15,928 bases of DNA from Emergomyces orientalis (GCA_002110485.1 MOWL01000081.1:1-15928), one strand, 5' to 3'; numbered from the stretch's first letter, positions 6,057 through 15,145 are shown. A program made the numbers and translations. Notes: generated by a model from the sequence alone, not told the origin.

Positions 6057-9013
6057 GTCTGCACTTTGCCACGAAGATCATCTAACTTTCGATCTCCATG
6101 GTCGCCGGGAGAATAACCAAGAAAAGACACCTGATTCTTCTCATCCTTCGGATCAAAAACGTGAACAAGAACACCGCCTTTGTTATCTGTAGTTCTTGCC
6201 AAACGCGTCGCGTTTTCATATGGTCGGCCGAGAATGCAATCATGAGAACCGCGTTCCATGATGAAGAATGTCTGAGGCACCATAACAGATCCAAGGCGAA
6301 CAGGAACATCCTTGCAGATTCCAATGACACCACTCTGCTGACCCCCAGCTCCAAGAATAGGTTTGACAGCATCCCTTTGAATGATGAGACCGAGATCTAA
6401 CGCAGTTCTTTCAACAAGACAGTTAATTTCCGCACCTCCATCAAATATCGCCTCAGTTTCCCCCTTTCCAATTCCGACAGTGAACTTGATGTGTCCAACC
6501 GAAACGAGATTCCAACGAGGATTATACTCAGCAACAGAAGTGCCAGGTTGAACCAGGGCAACGGTGGCTGCATCATCCCGAATCATATGCTGTTGAACTT
6601 CGATGGGAAGATTTTGAAAGAACATGTGCTGGAGTTGGGTGGAGCATGCCATGAGATCTTTAATCTGAATTCCGCCGATTTCTTGGCGCATGATCTTCTC
6701 AAATATTCGCCGCGTCGCGATCGCCATATTGTCTTTATTCTTCATTTCTGCAGAAAGCTTTGGCCCTTTGAGTTTCCGAGGCCTGCAGAGAACAGTTTTC
6801 TTCTGAATCTGCGGAGCATCTGCCATTTCTGAATCTGGGACAATTCCACCGTCTCCGAGCTTTGGACTTCCGCCCTGAAGCTGTTCATCATGGAGAGGTT
6901 GAGAATTATCATCCTCATCATCTTCCTGTGAAGCAGAGATCACATCTTGAGCAAAAGAAACTGATTTCCCATCTGAATACCTGCCATTGCGCCGAGAATG
7001 TGTTGTTGGCAGTCTCTTCTCCTTCTCAATTCGTCCGGAAAGCGTTGCTTGATTTTTATTCATAGAAGAGGCCTTATCCTTCTCAGTAGAAGTGGAAGCA
7101 GCCATTACACTAACAATCTCCTCCATCTCACTATCGGTCATATCACCTTCCTCAGGGCCACTATCAAATCCAATATCACATATGCTTACGGCATTCACCG
7201 ATGGCATCGGGGATCCGTCAGGAAATACCCGGATACTACCATCATTCCGAAGTTTATCCGCGGTTGGGACAGTCGGCGGTGCAGCCATTTGCTTCAAAAG
7301 TCGTTCAATTGTAACAATATGGGGCTCAAGTCGGTTGACAGCAATCTTCGGGCCTTTTCTCATCACATTACCCTCATAGTATTCTCCAATCATATTCCGA
7401 TGAATCTTGCCCTGATCGATGAGCCGGCCGATTGCTAAGCAATTTGGAAGCATATGGTTTGAATCTCCGCAACCCCAGCATGACATCGGCGGTCGATCGT
7501 ATTGAACAAAGCTTCCAGATCGAGATCGAGACGGGCCTCCAGGTCCACGTTGAGTTCCATAGTAAGACACATTTGGCAAATCCAATGCAGGATCACGTCC
7601 TCGAGTAAGAAGAACCTTTGGAGCAGTCACATTTTGCTGCATGTTTCCCTGGTTTTGAATGCCAGCGATCGCCAGAGATAACGCGTCCATTCGGTTGACA
7701 AGGTTCTCAAGAATGTTATCACTCGGATTCTGTGTTTTCGCATCCGGAGCAGGCATCGCCGAAGCGGTCGGCACAGGCACATTCAATGTGGGCGGATTAA
7801 ACACGGGCTGAGCAGACGGCTGCATCGATGGAATAGAGTTGGGGAAAACATCAGGTGCCAGAACTCGTGCAATCTCTTCCTTTGTCTTCTGCATTTGAGA
7901 CACAGCATCGCAGATCTTCGGCAGTTCCCATCCAGATTGACTAACCTTATCAAATCCAGCAGTGCGGAAAGCTTTTTCACGAATACCTTCTGAAAGTCCT
8001 TGAAGAAACCAGATACAAGCAAGAGATTGTTGCAATTCATTCTTGCAAATGAGAGGCATCGCAACTGCGCGGAATTGACGGCAGTAGACGAGGATCTCCT
8101 GGCTGGTAGAATGGGTTTTGTTGCACAATGCATGGAGGTAAGATTGATTATACATCTGTTGGTGAGCATCTTCGCGCCAGAAATCGGCAAGCAACTGCTT
8201 TTTAACCATTTCCCATGTCTTATGATCCAAGACAAGCTGATCGATATGGCCCTGCAGTTCCATGGTACAATAGTTCCGTAATACCGCCAGAGCATCGATT
8301 CCTGCAACGAAATGCAAGGTGCACATTGCCTCATATTGATCAACAAAAGCAGTAATGTTTCTCCCATCAAAGAATGGGGCTCCAGGTGCTCCAGGAATCG
8401 GCATCGGCATGACAAGACGTTGATATGGCAGTCCACTATTGGGAGTCGGCTGACCGGACGAGGTAGTAGTGGGTGTAGTCATCTTTTCTTTGCTAGCTTC
8501 TGTCTTCTCTTTGCTAACTTCTATTTTCGGGGGCGCTGCAGAGACCTTTCCTGACTGAGTTTGACGATGGGCAATAGAATCCGACCGAGAATGCTTGGAA
8601 GACATATATTGAGAAAGAAAGGAACGCACAAAAGACTTCTGTTCACATAAGAGAAAGAGTTCAACAATACTATCAATATCAATATCCTTTTTATATTCAA
8701 ATCTCAAATCCTCAAGAAAGAGAAGGAATTTCAACATCCACTTTAGATCTTTTTGCTGAAGGTCTTTTTTCTTATCACTTTTCTCAACATTTCTCTCTTC
8801 TTTCATTTGTTGAATAGGGGTATGGGTATTCAAATTGAGCTTATCAGTGGGGCGTTCGCTCGCATCCTTCATTATCCACTGTCGATATCGGCCATATCGG
8901 CCAATCAGAGGCTTCCACAAATGAACACTATTGAAAAGAATGCTCAACAAAAGCAGAAAAGACAAAATGTTGAGAGAAATCATATCAGTCGTAGCTACCG
9001 CCTGCCCATCCAT
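6047..9013 (-). CDS. gag: Gag-protease polyprotein of the gypsy element
   Basis: 988 codons from the first ATG (9013-9011), only 28 bases inside the 5' LTR edge. The frame is open back to 9040. Residues 11-33 form a strongly hydrophobic segment (LNILSFLLLLSILF), unusual for a soluble capsid protein. Charged and low-complexity linkers follow. A retrotransposon-Gag-like capsid region is inferred around residues 200-370 from its helical, Trp-containing sequence. A zinc knuckle CWGCGDSNHMLPNC (C-x2-C-x4-H-x4-C, about 512-525) should bind the RNA genome. Near the C-terminus is a pepsin-like retroviral protease: IFDGGAEINCL, with the presumed catalytic Asp at residue 858, and CILGRP. The usual D-S/T-G is D-G-G here. 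Gag carries the protease, while pol follows in the -1 frame. The ORF is intact, ending QTLN-stop at the slippery site. Confidence 0.9.
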   Translation of the reverse strand: MDGQAVATTDMISLNILSFLLLLSILFNSVHLWKPLIGRYGRYRQWIMKDASERPTDKLNLNTHTPIQQMKEERNVEKSDKKKDLQQKDLKWMLKFLLFLEDLRFEYKKDIDIDSIVELFLLCEQKSFVRSFLSQYMSSKHSRSDSIAHRQTQSGKVSAAPPKIEVSKEKTEASKEKMTTPTTTSSGQPTPNSGLPYQRLVMPMPIPGAPGAPFFDGRNITAFVDQYEAMCTLHFVAGIDALAVLRNYCTMELQGHIDQLVLDHKTWEMVKKQLLADFWREDAHQQMYNQSYLHALCNKTHSTSQEILVYCRQFRAVAMPLICKNELQQSLACIWFLQGLSEGIREKAFRTAGFDKVSQSGWELPKICDAVSQMQKTKEEIARVLAPDVFPNSIPSMQPSAQPVFNPPTLNVPVPTASAMPAPDAKTQNPSDNILENLVNRMDALSLAIAGIQNQGNMQQNVTAPKVLLTRGRDPALDLPNVSYYGTQRGPGGPSRSRSGSFVQYDRPPMSCWGCGDSNHMLPNCLAIGRLIDQGKIHRNMIGEYYEGNVMRKGPKIAVNRLEPHIVTIERLLKQMAAPPTVPTADKLRNDGSIRVFPDGSPMPSVNAVSICDIGFDSGPEEGDMTDSEMEEIVSVMAASTSTEKDKASSMNKNQATLSGRIEKEKRLPTTHSRRNGRYSDGKSVSFAQDVISASQEDDEDDNSQPLHDEQLQGGSPKLGDGGIVPDSEMADAPQIQKKTVLCRPRKLKGPKLSAEMKNKDNMAIATRRIFEKIMRQEIGGIQIKDLMACSTQLQHMFFQNLPIEVQQHMIRDDAATVALVQPGTSVAEYNPRWNLVSVGHIKFTVGIGKGETEAIFDGGAEINCLVERTALDLGLIIQRDAVKPILGAGGQQSGVIGICKDVPVRLGSVMVPQTFFIMERGSHDCILGRPYENATRLARTTDNKGGVLVHVFDPKDEKNQVSFLGYSPGDHGDRKLDDLRGKVQTLN

Positions 9014-9040
9014 TTTGAATTGCCTTCCCAGGGACGCCAA
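9014..9040 (-). other. Primer-binding region for minus-strand synthesis
   Basis: Element-sense sequence just inside the 5' LTR reads TTGGCGTCCCTGGGAAGG after the LTR terminus TTCA. Starting with TGG one base in fits pairing to a tRNA CCA end. I could not match more than about 9 bases to a tRNA I know, so the primer is unresolved; self-priming is possible. Confidence 0.5.
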
Positions 9041-9388
9041 TGAAGTGGAATAAGGGGTTGTGCGCTTTTGGCGGCACGTGGGCAGGAGCAGCGGGATCGT
9101 AAGGAGGTTGGTAAGTTCGCCGTGTATACAATATTCTATTCAACGAGCTATCCAAATAGCAATACAAAAGAACACGTAGGAGATTCAAATATAGAAGAAG
9201 AACAAGCAATCAATCACATATCAAATCACACAATCAAAAAGGAGCAATCTCACTGCTCTGCGTACAATCAATCTTCGCCGAATCCACACGTGTGTCAAAA
9301 GATAATGGGAATATGAGGCAGCCATGCCAAACAAATATATGAGGCGGTCTCGGCGAAAAGTAATACCACGCCGAGATTCCCCACCACA
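9041..9388 (-). repeat. 5' LTR of the gypsy element (right copy, complete)
   Basis: 348 bases with element-sense ends TGTGG...TTCA, so it begins TG and ends CA. The 9092-9388 part is identical to 1-297. A TATATA-like box on the minus strand (9341-9332), about 50 bases into the LTR, is a plausible core promoter for the whole element. A 7-bp inverted repeat lies at 9349-9355 and 9369-9375. The outer boundary is fixed because the two copies diverge right after it (CATC at 298, CTATA at 9389). Confidence 0.92.
9332..9341 (-). promoter_or_regulatory. Candidate TATA box of the 5' LTR
   Basis: The minus strand reads CATATATTTG. It is the only TATA-like word near the start of the LTR and sits upstream of the gag leader. 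The assignment is by position and sequence only. Confidence 0.45.
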
Positions 9389-9390
9389 CT

Positions 9391-10860
9391 ATATCACCTT
9401 CTGAAATAAGATTTGAAAAGATATACAAGAATTATACACTGAAAATCATGAAAATGCCAGATATTCATTCAATTAGAAAAAGAATATCTACATCTTATCC
9501 TTCAATTCAATCTGGAAATGACTTAGATTGGAATAGATATCTAGATTGAAATGAAAGTCAAGAAAATCAAGAAAATAAGAGAAATAGAAAAAAAATCCCT
9601 TCTCAACTATATAGAGTATGTTTAATGATTAAAAATGAGTTCTCCTCATTAAATATTGAAAAGATTGAACACAAAAAGCTATATTCATGAAAAGAAAAAC
9701 TAGACTCAATGATTTCAATTGAAATAAGTGCATTATCAAAACCAGAAGAAGCTGAGAATCATAGAAGAATAATAGAGAAAATTGATTTTAAAAAGTCAAT
9801 TCTAATCTATTCAGATGATTCAATGAATGAAAATAAAGGCCTAGAAGCTGGAATAGTATATACAGAAGATAATTACAAATATACATCAGATTCATGAAAT
9901 ATTGGAAATGAATGTGAAGTATTTGATGCTGAATTATATGCTATTATGAAAGCTTTTAAACTGATAGAAATAAAAGCTTCAAAAAGAAAAGATATGAAAG
10001 AAGCATGAATTTTTTCAGATAGTCAAGCAGCTTTGAAAAGAATTCAAAAGAATGAAATTCATAATGATCAAATGAATATAGAAGTAATTCTAAAGATATG
10101 CAAAAGAATTCAATTAAAATATAAGACAAAGATATATCTGAGCTGGGTTCCTGCTCATATAAATATACATGGAAATGAGCTTGCTGATGAAGCAGCAAAG
10201 AAAGGAACAGAACTAAATATTGCAAGTTCAAAAATAGTTTCATGATCTTTTATTAAAAGAAAGATAAAAGAGAATTGCTTAGAAAAATGACATAAAATAT
10301 GAAAAAAACAAAGAAAAAGTCCTCACTATCTTAGATTTGAAACTAAATCTAAATGAAAATCATACTCTATTAAGTGCAAGAAGAAGCTTTTCTTCTCAAT
10401 CATTCAATTAAAACTAGATCATGACTATTTCAAATCTTATTTGAAAAGAATATCTGATATTGAAAATGAAAATTGTGAATATTGTGACTCTCTTGAAGAT
10501 TCAGAACATATCTTAATGAATTGCTCATTAAATCAAGAACTTAGAGCTGAACTGAGATATAAATATAAACTGAGAGAAATGAATATGAAACTACTATTTT
10601 CAACTGAAATAGGCAGTCAATATTTAATTGATTTTCTTAATGAAACTCAAATAGCTACTAGAAATCAATTCTATTTCAAAGATGAAAATATAAATGAATG
10701 AGAATCTGAAATATTCTTTATAAAAACTGCTAGATATTATATAATATCTCACTATTTCTTTTGTGTTAGAGTCTGTCTTTTATTTCCTTTGTATTCATGT
10801 CATGAGTTATTTTGTCTATCATTAATTTATTTTCTTTGTAATCACTTGAAAATTATATGA
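9391..10860 (+). pseudogene. LINE copy A ORF2 C-terminal part: RNase H and CCHC motif, TGA-interrupted
   Basis: The frame runs 502 codons from 9391 to the first TAA at 10897 with ten in-frame TGAs (among them 9547, 9688, 9895, 10006, 10243, 10288, 10300, 10354 and 10699) and no TAA or TAG. The order is an RT-RNase H linker (EKIYKNYTLKIMKMP), RNase H with its four acidic positions (YSDDS, FDAEL, FSDSQ, NELADE) and WVPAH, then DYFKSYLKRI and the zinc motif CEYC...EHILMNC. Several TGAs lie where this family has Trp: before IFSDSQ, and the pair in EK-x-HKI-x-KK. Usual Gly positions are Asp: TDGS is SDDS, GHG is DHD, and CG is CD. So G-to-A decay is likely; TGA read as Trp is the alternative. The left end is cut by the gypsy LTR. 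Confidence 0.8.
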
Positions 10861-10896
10861 AAAAAAGAGAATATAAATAATCTTCAAAGATATTTA

Positions 10897-10916
10897 TAAA
10901 TAAATAAATAAAAAAA
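10897..10916 (+). repeat. TAAA-repeat tail of LINE copy A
   Basis: Four TAAA units (10897-10912) continue into an A run. A short tandem or A-rich tail just past the ORF is the usual 3' end of LINEs, and it orients copy A on the plus strand. Confidence 0.6.
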
Positions 10917-11120
10917 GAAAAATCAATTTGCTGACTATTCTGGGCTGGAATTCAAGTATTGCAAGTGCTATTTGTTTGAAGAAAAAATGTATAGTAATTA
11001 GTATTAAAGTTAGAAAAATCCTGAGACTCAAAGCATAGTCTCTGACTGCATATATATCTATAATTGAAGAATAATAATAATAATGAGCCTTCATGTCTCA
11101 GTCTTTTAATAATTCTCTTT
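10917..11120. other. Unassigned junction between the two LINE copies
   Basis: About 200 CpG-free bases between the tail of copy A and the last recognisable RT residues of copy B. It contains an (AAT)5 microsatellite at 11070-11084, which could itself be the tail of a third, short plus-strand LINE fragment. No frame here looks like RT. Confidence 0.4.
11070..11084. repeat. (AAT)5 microsatellite
   Basis: Five exact AAT units next to where the copy B RT reading ends (around 11121). Confidence 0.8.
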
Positions 11121-12746
11121 TCCTGATTTTTTCAGTATCACTGTTCAAGTGATTTTGAATATCTTCAGATAGTGTTCTCATTTCCAGCATGTCAGTGTGA
11201 GCTCTGTCATAGCCTTTGTGAAGCTTGATTTCAGCATTTTCAGAAATTCATTGGAGACTTCATTGATATCTGATGCTTTGTTACTTGATAGATGTGCTAT
11301 GAGCATGATCATTTTCTTCTCTGTGATGCTTATTATCTCTGTTGTTTTCAGTGAGTGTTCTGCCTCCTCCATGTCCCTGTTGTCACTGACTAGTGACAGA
11401 GAGAAGAATCTTTGTCTCAGAATCTTGACTTTATTATCAAAGAAATTGACTGGTGGTAGATTTTCTCTGTCTTCTACTATCAATGCTGAAATTCTTGAAG
11501 ATTGTGCATGCTCATTGCTGCTTTGATGTTCTCATTTGGTCATTTTTCATAGTAGCTTGAGCTTGAACTCTGTGCTGTGTATTAGTTCTCTGAAACTGTT
11601 TATTTTAGTCAGTTTAATCTCTCTGTTTCTCAGAACTCAAGCTTTAATTATATCTGCTGCAGAGATGTTTCGGTCTTTTTTGACTTTTTTATATTGATTG
11701 ACTGTCTCTGCTACTCAAGGGGACCACCATGATCAACTGTGTTGACTGTAGTTTGAGACTTTGACATGTTTTGCTGCTAGATTTTTCACAAATTTAACAA
11801 GATATCTTGTATAGCTGTTTATCTAATCTTTTGAAGTCAATGTCTCTGGGCTTCTCAGTGTCTGGCAGTTCTGTGCTATCTATTTCAGACAGAAGTGATG
11901 CCAAGTGTGTCTTTTTCTGCTGCTATATAATGCTTTTAGCTCAAGAGTAGTTGCAATTGACATGTGATCTGATGTCATATTTGCTTCATATTCTAGCTTA
12001 CAGCTGATCATTTGACTGTGTAGATCAGCAGATAAAAAGATTAGATTCACTGTGATGCTCTGACTTTCTCTATTTTATCAGATGATCATGTCTTCTGAAG
12101 TTGTTAGATGTAGATTCAAGACACTGATTTGAGCATTGAGTTCTCAAATCATGATAAAGTTTTCTCTGACTCTGCTATTTTCTCAGAGAGTGTGATGTAT
12201 ATTAAAGTCTTCAATCACTATAATATCTGCTTAATATGTGTTTATTTAAGTTTTCTGTGTGTCTGATGCTCTCTCTGCACTCTCAGTTGTTGCTTGATGT
12301 ACATTTTCCTGATTTATTCACACTTCTAGCATTCTATCTGCATCTTCAACCACCGCTTGGAGCTGATGAATGGGTGAGTCTGATGGCATGATTGTGTAGC
12401 TTCCTGGTGGTGATGTGTACATGTTGATGATATTGATAGGCCCACTCTCTGTCAACAGAGTAAGTATCAGTATATAAGTGAATATTGTGCTCACTCTTCA
12501 GATCTTGACTGCAATTCTCTTGTTAATTAGAAAGCATATCTTCATGTCCTTCTGCTTCATGCCTGCTTGCCAGAATTCACAGTTGACTGGACAGTGTGTG
12601 TCTGTTTTAGAGTGTTTTTGTATCCAGGGCTTTTGTATTGTAATTATATCATAGTTTAATGCCATTTCAGGCTTTGTCAAAAGAGGTTCCATAACCTTGT
12701 TTGACTTATGCACATTGTATTGTAAAATGACTAGCCTGTTCTTCAT
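11121..12746 (-). pseudogene. LINE copy B ORF2 N-terminal part: endonuclease and start of RT
   Basis: The minus strand from 12746 encodes an APE-type endonuclease: RLVILQYNVHKS, DIITIQKPW (family IQEPW, so the catalytic Glu is Lys), CFLINKRI, EDFNIHH (family GDFNxHH) and a late TSDH. The RT start follows: SSNKASDINEVSNEFLK (11483-11178), then TVILKKSGKENY near 11123, after which the match is lost. TGA replaces family Trp after VKI (12498-12500), after IHHTL (12183-12185) and after DMII (12078-12080); a TAA follows the last. The endonuclease would nick target DNA for target-primed reverse transcription. Here it is dead: missing Glu, multiple stops, truncated RT. The remainder of ORF2 should be left of copy A, outside the window. 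Confidence 0.8.
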
Positions 12747-12844
12747 GATTCATTCATGTGATTATTCTGTGAGCTGCTGTTCTGTGTTGATATCTTCAGT
12801 GTTACTGAATCACTTGCTGCTTGAATGAAGCTTATCATAGCTTC

Positions 12845-14103
12845 TCATTGTTGTGCTTCTGCTTTTGATACATCTGTTAATCTTTCTGCTCTTTGTGAGA
12901 GTTCTATGAAGTTCTCATTCAGAGATCTGTTCTGTTTGCATGAAAAGCTAAATTTATCTGCATCTGATGCTCTTATATTGAAGTGCTTGAGATGTTCAAT
13001 CAGTGTTTTTTTAGCACTTTTGACTTTCAATTTTCTCTCTGAGCAGTTTAAGTGTCATGCTGCATGACTATCATCACAGTTACTGCACTTGAGTCTGCTG
13101 CCTTCTGCTGCTTCTTTGCAGACCTTGTCATCATGATCTTTTTATACACAGTGATCACAGGTTTCCTCTCTTCTGCAGAAGTGAGCTATATGTTCATACT
13201 GTTAACACTTGTAGTATCATGTGATCCTGGTCTCTCTGTGAAATATTTCAACTGTGCAATATTCATTGTCTAGAATGAGTTCATTGTCCACCAGTGCATT
13301 GGCCTGGTGAGGTGCAGCAACATTGATGATTATACTGTCATGTGATTTCTGTTGTCTAATCATCATTTTGTTCATCTTGTGTATCAGTGTCTTGCAGTGT
13401 AGTGCTGTATTCTGCTTGTAGATGCTCTCAATGGTGTACTCAGAGCTGCTCCAGTCAATGACTTTCATAGAAGTATCTTTGACTAGTACTGTATATATCT
13501 TCTGCTTCATGTGTGCTTTGTCTTCTCATTCATGCATCCAGCTATCATCTGCTGCAAGCTCTGTCTTGATGTTCTGTGTATCTGTCATCAAAATCATGTC
13601 TCTGCTTGACATGTGTCTTACTGTCATCACTTTGTTTTTGATTATCTCTTTGATGATCTCATTCACTCATTTAACAATCATTTCTGATGTGTGTTCTATC
13701 TCTGACATAGTATCACAGTTTTGTTGAGTAATGACTATCTCTCACAGTGTTCTGATTAATATGGTTTTAACTGTTGTCTTCTCTCTGACTGCTATTGCTG
13801 CTTATGAGAGTGCTCTGTTGAGCTTGTCTCATAATTTCTACTGTTTTAATGCATTAATTGCATATTTCATTCTCTTCAGAAGCTGATTATACAGTTTCAT
13901 CTTCACTTCTCATACTGCTTTCAATGTCTTCTGTAAATACTCTTTATTTTTATTATTCACTTTCTCATTCTTCTCTCTCTCTTCAAGAATCACAGCTAGT
14001 GTTTGAATTGTTGTTACTAAGCTGTTTGTCTTTGTTTTCTGTGTCACAGAGTTTTTTGTCTCTGGCATGTGTCAAGCCTCACACATGCCATCTTTCACCA
14101 TAA
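12845..14103 (-). pseudogene. LINE copy B ORF1 (gag-like, zinc knuckles)
   Basis: Minus-strand order: a helical stretch with a DKLNRAL motif; VRHMSSRDMILMT (family SGD is SRD); then 13510-13217 (YTVLVKDTSMKVIDW, SIIINVAAPHQANALVDN, VEIFHRETRIT); then a cluster of Cys/His knuckles at about 13216-13037 (HIAHFC, CDHC...DHDDKVC, CSNCDDSH...NC); then a tail at 13030-12845. This is the ORF1 layout of fungal Tad-clade LINEs, an RNA-binding nucleoprotein. TGA stands at family Trp in HAA-x-HLNC (13055-13057) and before DKLNRAL. Two TAA codons in the knuckle region and a lost Cys (YYKC for CYKC) show additional CpA-type decay. The start is uncertain; I place it near 14100 because upstream sequence loses coding character. 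Confidence 0.75.
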
Positions 14104-14615
14104 CCACCTCCCCCCACATTCAATGTCATTGTAATAATGTGTAAAGAATGCCTGATGCTCTCTTTCTATTCTTAATAGTGTTTTTCCTGTGTGTTTGATT
14201 GTTTTTCTGTCATTGTTCTATGTCATGAGTTTTTTTTCTTTGAAAGTATATATCTTTGTATATTTAAAAGCAGAAATTCAATTAATAAAATTATTTTATA
14301 TTTTAATATATTATTTTCAAGTACTGAGAGTGCTGAGATTCAGATGTAATATAATTATACTTCTTCTTTTTTCACTCTCTCTGTCTCTATCTTTTCATTT
14401 TTCAAGTTTGCTTGTTTCAGTGTAGTCAAATTTAAGGATGGGCCCTTGCTCTTACAATTCTATAGAACAATCCCTCAGATTTGCATTCATCAAACACGCC
14501 GCCGGTGGTGTGGTCCCCCTGAGATTCTGTTCCAGGTTCCAAATCTTTGAAGATGTGGCTTGGGAGCACACTTGGACATCAGGAGAAGCAACATTGCCTT
14601 TACCCTCTGGTATCT

Positions 14616-14666
14616 CCTTTTTTTTTCTTCTTTTTTTTCTAATACTTTTTACAACTTTTTTTTTCC
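14616..14666. repeat. Long pyrimidine (T-rich) tract
   Basis: T runs broken only by CTTC, CTAATAC and ACAAC over about 50 bases. Read on the minus strand it is an A-rich tract and might be the tail of an inserted retroelement, but no element body was recognised beside it. Confidence 0.6.
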
Positions 14667-14687
14667 TATGAGGACCGATGCCTTTAG

Positions 14688-14699
14688 CGGCCCGGGGCC
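14688..14699. repeat. GC palindrome core, copy 3
   Basis: CGGCCCGGGGCC matches the cores at 580-591 and 5886-5897 exactly, but lies outside the gypsy element and without the CCAAT flanks. Confidence 0.7.
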
Positions 14700-15130
14700 C
14701 TATGGCTATGTTGTAATCACCACAGCTTCCGCTGTAAGGCGCGGGGAATAAATGATTAGGATATAAGAACAATCCCATCTCCGTCTGCTGTGAGGATTAT
14801 TTATAGCTCAGGCTGCAGCAGTCAGGATTATTCAACCTATTTATATCTGCAGATCTTAGTGGGATATGATATTTCCTCCTACCCATTTTCATTTTCATCA
14901 CTCTCAAGTAGATACCAGCAGCTCAGCCGTTTCCTTACCAAGTCAAGACCACAAAAGCAGAAAAATATTTACAGATTACTCACATCCTTCGCCACCCTCA
15001 CAGATAGCAGCACCGTTCAGGGGTGATATATGACAGCTTTTCGCACCGACAGAATCTGGAACATGCTAGTCCATTGATCAAACAGTGCCCCCCCATCAGC
15101 CCAAGAACGCTGTGGCGTGGTCAAATCATG

Positions 15131-15145
15131 TATTATTATTATTAT
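15131..15145. repeat. (TAT)5 microsatellite
   Basis: Five exact TAT units in the right flank, running into TATATATTTATA. Confidence 0.8.

Larger units (their letters stand above)
1..9388 (-). mobile_element. Ty3/gypsy-type LTR retrotransposon, nearly complete
   Basis: Two direct repeats (1-297 and 9041-9388) flank gag-protease and pol ORFs, all reading on the minus strand. The domain order protease, RT, RNase H, integrase places it in the Ty3/gypsy group. The element would span about 9.44 kb; only about 50 bases of the left LTR lie outside the window. Both main ORFs are open and the comparable parts of the LTRs are identical by eye, so this is a recent and possibly competent copy. It sits inside a CpG-poor LINE that starts at 9389. 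Target-site duplication cannot be tested because the left flank is missing. Unusual points are the third, broken ORF between pol and the 3' LTR and the long 3' non-pol segment of about 2.07 kb. Confidence 0.95.
9389..10916 (+). mobile_element. LINE copy A (Tad1-like), 3' part with A-rich tail
   Basis: The LINE reading frame starts in phase at 9391, directly at the LTR edge, and runs to the C-terminal zinc motif, followed by a (TAAA)4-A tail at 10897-10916. The gypsy element therefore interrupts it, and its 5' portion should lie left of the window. It lacks CpG altogether by eye. Confidence 0.8.
11121..14440 (-). mobile_element. LINE copy B (Tad1-like), 5' part
   Basis: It contains ORF1 and the endonuclease/RT start in order on the minus strand, with about 340 bases of AT-rich sequence at 14104-14440 that may be its 5' untranslated region or more decayed DNA. 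The CpG-free composition ends between 14440 and 14495, which I take as the approximate outer edge. Copy A with its tail lies where the rest of RT should be, so copy A probably inserted into copy B. Confidence 0.65.

Noticed and set aside
6998..7438. 146-codon plus-strand ORF
   Set aside because: Shadow of the gag ORF on the opposite strand.
11197..11526. 109-codon plus-strand ORF with other plus-strand ORFs at 13422-13727 and 13858-14103
   Set aside because: Antisense to LINE copy B; the Ser/Leu/Val-rich content is what the complement of decayed AT-rich coding sequence gives.
9389..14440. A single LINE with a twin-priming 5' inversion
   Set aside because: Twin priming would put the inverted 5' part upstream of the sense 3' part. 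Here the inverted piece lies beyond the A-rich tail, so nested insertion fits better.
14452..14778. 108-codon minus-strand ORF with a Lys/Arg-rich block
   Set aside because: The basic block is just the T tract read on the other strand, an overlapping plus-strand frame looks equally plausible, and no domain is recognisable.
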